Shown here piece by piece: positions 14,727-21,113 of a stretch of 21,113 nt of DNA (position 1 is the stretch's first letter; the number at the start of each line of letters is the position of its first letter). A program made the position numbers and the translations under genes. Source of the DNA: Ruminococcus sp. CAG:254 (GTDB lineage Bacteria; Bacillota; Clostridia; Oscillospirales; Ruminococcaceae). Location: NCBI GenBank assembly GCA_000433635.1, contig HF997971.1:765-21877 (forward strand), given 5' to 3'. The notes under the pieces are model-generated. The model saw nothing but the letters and a program-made list of their open reading frames with translations. It ran no database searches and had not been told where the DNA came from.

Positions 14727-17700
14727 ATGACCTTTTCAACCGATATTTTAAAAAATCCGGAAATCTTCCAAATCAACACCTGCAAGCCACATTCCTCTCA
14801 TATCCACTATCGCAGTGCAGCAGAATGTAAGGAGCAGCAGAGCAGCTTTTTCCTGTCCCTGAATGGTGACTGGAAATTCTTCTACAGCGAAAACCTGAAC
14901 ACCCTGCCGGAACACTTCGAGCAGGTAGGCTATGACGACAGCAACTGGGACACCATTCCCGTTCCGGGACACTTACAGACCAATGGCTATGGACAAATGC
15001 AGTATGTCAATACCATGTATCCGTGGGATGGCGTGGAGAACTGCAAGCCGGGTGAGATCCCGGAATGCTTCAACGCCACGGGCAGCTATATCCGCATGGT
15101 GACAATTCCGGAGGCATTCCGCAAAGATGCAGAGATTCGGCTGGTCTTTCATGGGGCAGAAACGGCAATGGCTCTGTGGGTCAACGGAACATTTGTCGGC
15201 TACCATGAGGACAGCTTCACCCCAGCAGAATTTGCAATTACAGATTACCTGAACGATGGCGAAAATAAGATTGCGGTGCAGGTTTTCCAGCGTTCTTCCG
15301 GCAGCTGGCTTGAAGACCAAGATTTCTGGCGGTTCTCCGGCTTGTTCCGTGATGTAGAATTGTATGCCGTTCCAAAGCTGCACCTGCAAGACCTCTTCGT
15401 TCACACAGACTTGAACGACACCTTCTCACAGGCAGATGTTCGGGTAGACTGTGCATTCTCTGGCACAGCATCCGGAACGCTGCATGCGGTGCTCACTGAC
15501 CCGAACGGCAAGCAGCTTGCAGAACAGAGCATGCCTGTAACAGCATCCGAACAGGTTGTTGCATTCTCTGTAGAGCAGCCACTTCTTTGGAGTGCAGAAC
15601 AGCCGAATTTGTATCATTTGGTTCTGACGTTGCAGGATGCAGATGGAACAGTCTTAGAAGTTGTTCCGCAGCAAATCGGTATTCGGCAATTCCGTATGGA
15701 AAATGGTATCATGAAATTGAATGGCAAGCGGATTGTATTCAACGGCGTAAACCGGCATGAATTTAGTGCAACCCGTGGACGTGCCATCACCAAGGAAGAA
15801 ATCCGCTGGGACATCTTCACCATAAAGCAGAATAACATCAATGCCGTTCGTACCTCGCACTATCCGAACCAGAATGATTTCTATGAGCTGTGTGACCAGT
15901 ATGGCTTGTATGTGATTGACGAAACCAACATGGAAACACATGGAACATGGCAGAAGATGGGAGCGATTGCTCCAGACGAACACACCCTCCCGAATGACAA
16001 TCCGCACTGGACAAATGCCGTTCTGGCAAGAGCCGCTGCCATGCAGGAACGGGATAAAAATCACCCTTGCGTTTTGATTTGGTCTTGCGGCAATGAGTCG
16101 TTCGGCGGTTCAAATATCTATGCGATGTCAGAACAGTTCCGGAAACGGGATTCCTCCAGACTGGTACACTATGAGGGCGTTGTCAATGACCGCCGATTCA
16201 ACCAAACCAGCGACATGGAAAGCCAGATGTATCCATCGGTAGCCAAAATTGAACAGTTTTTGAAAGAACATCCGGAAAAGCCGTTTATCTGCTGCGAATA
16301 CTCCCACTCTATGGGCAACTCCAACGGGGCATTGTTCAAGTATACCGACCTCGCCAAGAGAGAACCACGCTATCAGGGCGGTTTTATCTGGGACTTCATC
16401 GACCAAGCAGTTTTCAAGAAGAATGAATACGGCGAATCATTCCTTGCAACAGGCGGCGATTTTGACGACCGTCCGACAGACTATAATTTCTGTACAAATG
16501 GCATTGTCTTTGCAGACCGCACCATTACCACCAAAATGGCAGAAGTGAAGTACTGCTATCAGCCATTTACGATTGCCTGCACACCGCAGGGCTTCACCAT
16601 TCGCAACGAATTCCTGTTCACGGATACGACCCCGTATTCCATGACTGCAACGCTCTGCAAGAACGGTGTTCCGGTTGCAGAACAGGAACTTTCCCTGCCT
16701 GTTATTGCTCCACAGACGACGCAATCTTTTGCAAATCCGTTTGCTGGAACTGCAACAGAACCAGGAGCTTACACGTTGACCATTTCCATCTACAGAACCG
16801 CTGCAACCGACTGGGCAGATGCACAGACAGAAGTTGCATTTGGACAGGCTGCTTGGAATGTGGTTGTTCCAACGACCGAAGAACTGCTGCCCGCTCCGGA
16901 ACTGATTGTGGGCGATGTCAACTATGGTATTCACGGTTCTGATTTCCACATCCTGTTCGGCAGAGATAAAGCAGGCATTGTTTCCTATCAGAAAAACGGC
17001 GTGGAACGCATTGCCTCTCAGGTTGGCATTCCCAGACCGAACTTCTGGCGTGCTCCGATTGAAAATGATTTGGGCTGTCGGATGCCACATGATACCGCAA
17101 TGTGGAAAATCGCTTCTCTGTATGCCGTTCCGTCTATCGTATCTTGCAAGCAGACGGCTCACACAGTGGACATTGTCACCCGTTATACATTCCCACAGAA
17201 TCCAGACAACGGCTGTCTGGTCACCTATCAGTTCTATGGGGATGGCAGTATTACGGTAACGATGCAGATGCTGGGCTGCACGGAATATGGCAACATGCCG
17301 GACTTTGGCATGCTCTTGCAAATGCCGCTATCATTCGACCAGATTGCATGGTATGGCAGAGGCAAGGATGAAACGTACTGCGACCGGAAAAACGGCTCTC
17401 GCATTGGCTGCTACACCAGCACCGTTGCAGAACAGCTTGTTCCGTATGCCTATGTACAGGAATGCGGCAACCACACCGATACACAGTGGTTCACCATTAC
17501 CAACGCAGACGGGCACGGCTTCCGCTTTTCAGCAGAACAAATGGACTTCTCCGCTCTGCCGTATACACCCCACCAGCTGGAACAGGCATACCACTTGCAG
17601 GAACTGCCTCGTTCTTACCGGAATGTGGTTCGGATTTCCGCCGGAGAAATGGGCGTTGGCGGTGATGACAGCTGGGGAGCAACCGTTCATCCAGAATTTA

Positions 17701-17753
17701 CCCGTCAGTCAAAAACCGGACTTTCCTTTACGTTCCGCATGACTGCTATCTGA
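14727..17753 (+). CDS. lacZ: Beta-galactosidase, GH2 long LacZ form
   Basis: 1008 residues, near the 1024 of E. coli LacZ. It would hydrolyse lactose or related beta-galactosides in the cytoplasm, as no signal peptide is seen. In order: GH2 sugar-binding domain (WDTIPVPGHLQTNGYG; YVNTMYPWDG), Ig-like domain, TIM barrel, a second beta domain and the C-terminal small-chain domain (IPRPNFWRAPIENDLG; RNVVRISAGEMGVGGDDSWGA). The acid/base is E457 in WSCGNESFGGSN and the nucleophile E524 in CCEYSHSMGNSNG, matching E461 and E537 of E. coli. The ATG at 14727 has AAAGGA upstream and begins the conserved sequence; further in-frame codons upstream run through the hairpin and are not used. Last gene of the operon; terminator at 17781-17822. 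Confidence 0.97.
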   Translation: MTFSTDILKNPEIFQINTCKPHSSHIHYRSAAECKEQQSSFFLSLNGDWKFFYSENLNTLPEHFEQVGYDDSNWDTIPVPGHLQTNGYGQMQYVNTMYPWDGVENCKPGEIPECFNATGSYIRMVTIPEAFRKDAEIRLVFHGAETAMALWVNGTFVGYHEDSFTPAEFAITDYLNDGENKIAVQVFQRSSGSWLEDQDFWRFSGLFRDVELYAVPKLHLQDLFVHTDLNDTFSQADVRVDCAFSGTASGTLHAVLTDPNGKQLAEQSMPVTASEQVVAFSVEQPLLWSAEQPNLYHLVLTLQDADGTVLEVVPQQIGIRQFRMENGIMKLNGKRIVFNGVNRHEFSATRGRAITKEEIRWDIFTIKQNNINAVRTSHYPNQNDFYELCDQYGLYVIDETNMETHGTWQKMGAIAPDEHTLPNDNPHWTNAVLARAAAMQERDKNHPCVLIWSCGNESFGGSNIYAMSEQFRKRDSSRLVHYEGVVNDRRFNQTSDMESQMYPSVAKIEQFLKEHPEKPFICCEYSHSMGNSNGALFKYTDLAKREPRYQGGFIWDFIDQAVFKKNEYGESFLATGGDFDDRPTDYNFCTNGIVFADRTITTKMAEVKYCYQPFTIACTPQGFTIRNEFLFTDTTPYSMTATLCKNGVPVAEQELSLPVIAPQTTQSFANPFAGTATEPGAYTLTISIYRTAATDWADAQTEVAFGQAAWNVVVPTTEELLPAPELIVGDVNYGIHGSDFHILFGRDKAGIVSYQKNGVERIASQVGIPRPNFWRAPIENDLGCRMPHDTAMWKIASLYAVPSIVSCKQTAHTVDIVTRYTFPQNPDNGCLVTYQFYGDGSITVTMQMLGCTEYGNMPDFGMLLQMPLSFDQIAWYGRGKDETYCDRKNGSRIGCYTSTVAEQLVPYAYVQECGNHTDTQWFTITNADGHGFRFSAEQMDFSALPYTPHQLEQAYHLQELPRSYRNVVRISAGEMGVGGDDSWGATVHPEFTRQSKTGLSFTFRMTAI

Positions 17754-17780
17754 CAAAAATTTCATCGTGATAGTTGAAAA

Positions 17781-17822
17781 AAGCACCGCTTCGCTGGGAA
17801 CAAATCCAGCGGAGCGGTGCTT
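17781..17822. terminator. Bidirectional intrinsic terminator between lacZ and the polyamine operon
   Basis: A 17-bp stem (17781-17797 with 17806-17822) has one T-G mismatch and an 8-nt loop. On the minus strand the arm is followed by six T, an excellent terminator for the polyamine operon. On the plus strand it is followed by CC and a T-rich stretch, adequate for lacZ. It lies 27 bp after lacZ and 31 bp after the dehydrogenase stop, so both convergent units share it. Confidence 0.9.
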
Positions 17823-17853
17823 CCTATTTGTATTTTTGTATGGTTCAGAAAAA

Positions 17854-19059
17854 TTAGTCCACCAAGGTCGGATGGAAATTTTCCTTCCACGGCAGACCCC
17901 ACTTGTTCAGAGCATCCATGAACGGATCTGGGTCAAATTCTTCTACGTTATAAACGCCCGGCTTCTTCCACTTGCCTGTCATTACCATCATTGCCCCAAT
18001 CATTGCCGGAACACCGGTGGTGTAAGAAACTGCCTGAGAGCCAACTTCCTTGTAGCATTCCTGATGGTCGCAGACGTTATAAACATAGTAAGAAACTTCC
18101 TTGCCATCCTTTACGCCCTGACAAATACAGCCGATGTTTGTCTTACCAACTGTCCGAGGGCCGAGCGATGCTGGGTCTGGCAGAACGGCTTTCAGGAATT
18201 GCAGCGGTACAATTTCCTTGCCTTCATACAGAATTGGTTCAATGGAGGTCATGCCGACATTTTCCAGACAACGCAGGTGGGTCAGATAGCTCTGTCCGAA
18301 CGTCATAAAGAACCGAATCCGATGAATGCCCTTGATGTTCAGAGCCAGTGATTCCAGTTCTTCATGATGCAGCAGGTACATGTCCTTTTCGCCGACTTCA
18401 TCGAAGTTGTAAACCCGCTTGATTTCCATCGGTTCGGTTTCCACCCACTTGCCATCGAGAATATAGCTGCCCTTTGCAGAAACTTCCCGAATGTTGATTT
18501 CCGGATTGAAGTTGGTTGCGAACGGATAACCATGGTCACCGCCGTTGCAGTCCAGAATATCAATTTCATGGATTTCATCGAAATAATGCTTCTGTGCATA
18601 GGCACAGAATACACCCGTTACGCCTGGGTCAAAACCACTGCCCAGCAGGGCTGTAATACCAGCCTTTTCAAAGCGTTCCCGATATGCCCACTGCCACTTG
18701 TATTCAAACTTTGCGGTGTCCTCCGGCTCATAGTTTGCGGTGTCCACATAGTCTACCTTGGTTGCAAGGCACGCATCCATAATGGTCAAATCCTGATACG
18801 GCAACGCCACATTGATGACAATATCCGGCTTTTCCCGTTCAATCAGGGCAACCAGTTCGTCAACCTTGTTTGCATCCACCTGTGCGGTGGTGACAACGGT
18901 CTTTGTACCCTTTGCCTCTACAGCTGCTTTCAGGGCATCACACTTCGACTTGGTACGGCTGGCAATACAGATTTCTGTAAATACTTCGCTGTTCTGGCAG
19001 CACTTGTGCACAACGACACCGGCAACGCCGCCTGCTCCGATAATTAACGCTTTTCCCAT
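17854..19059 (-). CDS. Carboxynorspermidine/carboxyspermidine dehydrogenase (CASDH)
   Basis: 401 residues of the saccharopine dehydrogenase family. An N-terminal Rossmann fold has GAGGVAG (8-14) and the Arg-containing segment CIASRTKSK; further on are VDYVDTANYEPEDT, LLGSGFDPGVTGVFCAYA and NGGDHGYPFATNFNPEINIREV. These features and the length fit carboxy(nor)spermidine dehydrogenase. That enzyme joins aspartate semialdehyde to a diamine by NADPH-dependent reductive condensation, giving carboxyspermidine from putrescine or carboxynorspermidine from diaminopropane. The neighbours (spermidine synthase and a basic amino acid decarboxylase) support a polyamine role over lysine metabolism. The ATG follows AAGGAG. 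It is the last gene of the operon; the decarboxylase NspC normally used next is not in this window. Confidence 0.88.
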   Translation of the reverse strand: MGKALIIGAGGVAGVVVHKCCQNSEVFTEICIASRTKSKCDALKAAVEAKGTKTVVTTAQVDANKVDELVALIEREKPDIVINVALPYQDLTIMDACLATKVDYVDTANYEPEDTAKFEYKWQWAYRERFEKAGITALLGSGFDPGVTGVFCAYAQKHYFDEIHEIDILDCNGGDHGYPFATNFNPEINIREVSAKGSYILDGKWVETEPMEIKRVYNFDEVGEKDMYLLHHEELESLALNIKGIHRIRFFMTFGQSYLTHLRCLENVGMTSIEPILYEGKEIVPLQFLKAVLPDPASLGPRTVGKTNIGCICQGVKDGKEVSYYVYNVCDHQECYKEVGSQAVSYTTGVPAMIGAMMVMTGKWKKPGVYNVEEFDPDPFMDALNKWGLPWKENFHPTLVD

Positions 19060-19087
19060 TTTTTATAACTCCTTTTTCTCTCCTAAT

Positions 19088-19957
19088 TTAACAGCAATCC
19101 CACGTGTAAATCACATCTTGGAAATTCCGCTGTTTCAGATTCTCTCGGCTGATAAAGAAATTGGCAACGCCGGAATCGCCCCACATAATTTCACGCTCTC
19201 CGATATTGTCGGTATCGATTTGCAACAGCAAAATATCGTGGTGATCTTCTTTCGGAATATTCCGTGGGTCTTCCTGCGTAAAGCACGGATAACCGCCAAT
19301 TTTATGTCCAGGTGCATCCGGTAGCCAGTCTGGTGTTTCGTCTAATTCGTCTTGATCCCACAAATATTCTTCCAGTTCTTCTTCAAATGCTTCTTTTGCA
19401 TCTTCATCCGCAAGCAACTGTTCTGCCTGCTCCGGATAAAATTCCCGCATGAGCTGTTCTATTTTCTCCCAAAAACGATAATCAGACATGGACATCCGGT
19501 CGGTAGTCTGTTCAAACTCCAGCCCAAAGCAGCCCTCAATCGGGAAGAAATCTTCTTCACACGGCAAGTTATTGCCCTCTTTCGCCGCAACCTCTTCTTC
19601 AGTGACAGTTGGGTCAACGGTTTCATAATAGCAAATCCGAAAATCTTTTTGTTCCGTGTTGTTGTCAAAATCACAGCCTGTCAAATCATCATTGATTGCC
19701 CAGAATTGCAGCAAACCAGACGTTGGAAAATCCGGAATGGTAATCTGCCGACAGTCAATCTGTGCCAGCAACCGCATCTGTACGCCTTCGCTGTTGGTCG
19801 GAATGGCAGCGTCATGCGGCACATAGCCCCGACCGCCGAACTTGCTCTCTGCAATTCCCGGTGTGGTATCGACCAGTTTCAGCCGCATACACGGGATCTC
19901 TGTTCGTTGCAGCAGCTCCGGCACGATGTCTTTCATCTCAAATTTGTTTTCCTGCAT
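19088..19957 (-). CDS. YwqG-like DUF1963 protein
   Basis: 289 residues of the YwqG/DUF1963 family. Conserved pieces: SKFGGRGYVPHD (38-49), LLAQIDCRQI (63-72), GLLQFWAIND, GHKIGGYPCFTQEDPRN, LLLQIDTD and the C-terminal MWGDSGVANFFIS followed by YTWDCC. The family is widespread, cytoplasmic and of unknown biochemical role. No signal peptide or membrane segment is seen, and there is an acidic Glu/Asp-rich middle (about 180-215). The ATG follows GGAGG. It lies 13 bp after speE and 28 bp before the dehydrogenase, so it is almost certainly in the polyamine operon. Whether it has a polyamine role is unknown. Confidence 0.88.
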   Translation of the reverse strand: MQENKFEMKDIVPELLQRTEIPCMRLKLVDTTPGIAESKFGGRGYVPHDAAIPTNSEGVQMRLLAQIDCRQITIPDFPTSGLLQFWAINDDLTGCDFDNNTEQKDFRICYYETVDPTVTEEEVAAKEGNNLPCEEDFFPIEGCFGLEFEQTTDRMSMSDYRFWEKIEQLMREFYPEQAEQLLADEDAKEAFEEELEEYLWDQDELDETPDWLPDAPGHKIGGYPCFTQEDPRNIPKEDHHDILLLQIDTDNIGEREIMWGDSGVANFFISRENLKQRNFQDVIYTWDCC

Positions 19958-19970
19958 GGGGGTTCCTCCT

Positions 19971-20828
19971 TTATGTTTCCGACTCTCTCAGAGCATCCCG
20001 TACGTTATTCGGAATTGCAAAGCAGCCCTGATGCAGAATCGTGTTATAATACCGGGTACGAATGCCCAGACTGTTCCACCAATCCGCCTGCAAATCGGTG
20101 CGAGGGTCATATTTCTTGGATGCAAACCCAAACAGCCAATGCCCTGAGGGATAGGTTGGAATGTGTGCCTGATAGACCAGTGCAATCGGGAAGAATGATT
20201 TAATCCGACTATGTGCCCGTTTCATCGAGTTCGCATAGGAGGTATAGAACGTGCTTTCATGCTGATTCACCAGAATGCCATCTGCTTTCAATGCCTTATA
20301 ACAGTTCCCATAAAACTCCTTGGTAAACAACCCTTCGCCAACGCCAAACGGGTCAGTAGAATCGACAATAATCAAATCATATTCGTTTTCTACTTTCCGG
20401 ACAAACCGCAGCCCATCCTGAATGTGCACGTCAACTCTAGGGTCATTAAATCCGCAGGCAGTAAACGGCAGATATTTCTTCGACAGTTCGACCACCATCT
20501 CATCAATTTCCGCAACGTCAATATGTTCGATGGACGGATAGCGTACCAGTTCCCGAACCGTTCCGCCGTCCCCTGCTCCAATGACCAGAATGTTCCGAAT
20601 GTTCGGGTTGGTTGCCATCGGAATATGGGTAATCATTTCATGATAGATGTACTCGTCTTTCTCTGTCAGCATTAGCAGACCATCTAACGTCATAATTCTG
20701 CCAAATTCCACCGATTCAAAAATATCAATTCGCTGAAAATCACTCTGCACACTGGCAAGCTGTTTATCCACCCGCATGGACATCCGCACATGGTCGGTGT
20801 GATTTTCCGTATACCAAATATCCATCAT
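19971..20828 (-). CDS. speE: Spermidine synthase / polyamine aminopropyltransferase
   Basis: 285 residues from the ATG at 20828. The frame opens with a GTG at 20843, and a second ATG lies at 20825; similarity starts at MDIWYTENHT, so the start is uncertain by a few codons. The enzyme transfers the aminopropyl group of decarboxylated SAM to putrescine. Motifs: YHEMITHIP, the nucleotide site LVIGAGDGGTVREL (81-94), VAEID (105-109), VDSTDP (155-160, catalytic Asp) and YPSGHWLFGFASK. It starts 21 bp after the decarboxylase stop. No speD (SAM decarboxylase) is in view. A relaxed diamine specificity cannot be excluded. Confidence 0.95.
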   Translation of the reverse strand: MMDIWYTENHTDHVRMSMRVDKQLASVQSDFQRIDIFESVEFGRIMTLDGLLMLTEKDEYIYHEMITHIPMATNPNIRNILVIGAGDGGTVRELVRYPSIEHIDVAEIDEMVVELSKKYLPFTACGFNDPRVDVHIQDGLRFVRKVENEYDLIIVDSTDPFGVGEGLFTKEFYGNCYKALKADGILVNQHESTFYTSYANSMKRAHSRIKSFFPIALVYQAHIPTYPSGHWLFGFASKKYDPRTDLQADWWNSLGIRTRYYNTILHQGCFAIPNNVRDALRESET

Positions 20829-20849
20829 CTTGCTTGGTTTCACCCTTTC

Positions 20850-21113
20850 TTATTGGACTACCTGTAAGCTGGACAGGGTCATATCCTGCGAACCTGTCAG
20901 CGAACAGCCCTTTTCCTTTGCATACAAAATATAAGAAACAATTGCTTCGGTGATGCGTTCGCCCGGTGCGAGAATCGGAATCCCCGGCGGATAACACATG
21001 ACAAACTCGGCACAGACTCTGCCGATGCTGAATCGCAGCGGAACGGCTTCCTTTTCTGCAAAGAATGCCTGCTGCGGCGGAAGTGCCACATCCGGCGGAA
21101 TGTATTCGCTGTT
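20850..21113 (-). CDS. Orn/Lys/Arg decarboxylase, C-terminal fragment
   Basis: Only the last 87 residues are present; the gene enters from the right edge. The sequence VCAEFVMCYPPGIPILAPGE followed by ITEAIVSYI is the hallmark C-terminal domain of the PLP-dependent fold III Orn/Lys/Arg decarboxylases. The upstream piece NSEYIPPDVALPPQQAFF also fits. These enzymes make putrescine, cadaverine or agmatine; the substrate cannot be told from this part. In clostridial polyamine clusters the gene is often annotated speA. It is the first visible gene of the operon, 21 bp before speE. Confidence 0.92.
   Translation of the reverse strand, partial: NSEYIPPDVALPPQQAFFAEKEAVPLRFSIGRVCAEFVMCYPPGIPILAPGERITEAIVSYILYAKEKGCSLTGSQDMTLSSLQVVQ

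Noticed and set aside
16437..17321. 294-codon open frame antisense to lacZ
   Set aside because: No family resemblance; the sense frame encodes conserved LacZ C-terminal domains.

Overview
The window most likely comes from a Gram-positive anaerobe of the Ruminococcaceae, close to Ruminococcus. Three things support this. There is a dockerin-bearing secreted protein with Thr-rich linkers at the left edge. The block hprK-murB-rapZ-whiA-dnaE is typical of Firmicutes/Clostridia. There is also a polyamine operon of the gut-clostridial kind (Orn/Lys/Arg decarboxylase, spermidine synthase, carboxynorspermidine dehydrogenase). I cannot name a species from the sequence alone. No rRNA, tRNA, CRISPR array, insertion sequence or phage gene was seen.

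Layout. (1) 1-10940, minus strand, read right to left. A strong sigma-A promoter (10912-10940) drives rpe, then a membrane-anchored, Thr-rich protein with a DUF4015-like domain, then hprK, murB and rapZ. This run ends at an intrinsic terminator (6119-6154). A second unit follows: whiA, dnaE, and only 22 bp later a dockerin / C39-peptidase-like / ricin-lectin protein that runs off the left edge. The yvcK gene usually found between rapZ and whiA is missing; a terminator and a probable new promoter occupy that place. (2) 10834-11388 is a 555-bp divergent intergenic region with A-tracts, a 17-bp palindrome, candidate promoters and an inverted repeat in the probable leader. (3) 11389-17753, plus strand, is a lactose/galactoside operon: lipoprotein binding protein, two CUT1-type permeases and a 1008-residue GH2 beta-galactosidase. 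It has no ATPase gene. Both larger intergenic gaps carry strong RNA hairpins with a shared CCGCAG/CTGCGG core. (4) 17781-17822 is a terminator shared by convergent transcription units. (5) 17854-21113, minus strand, is a tight polyamine operon: decarboxylase (C-terminus only), speE, a YwqG/DUF1963 protein and carboxynorspermidine dehydrogenase.

How the parts work together. Unit 1 joins central carbon metabolism and carbon-control signalling (rpe, hprK), peptidoglycan precursor synthesis (murB) and envelope/division regulation (rapZ, whiA) with replication (dnaE). The lac operon would import a galactoside and hydrolyse it in the cytoplasm. The polyamine operon would make a diamine by decarboxylation and extend it by SpeE, the CASDH route, or both. 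No clearly new multi-gene system is visible. The most unusual points are the paired lac hairpins, the yvcK-less rapZ/whiA junction, the SpeE+CASDH+YwqG combination without nspC in view, and the surface-type protein placed inside the rpe-hprK operon.
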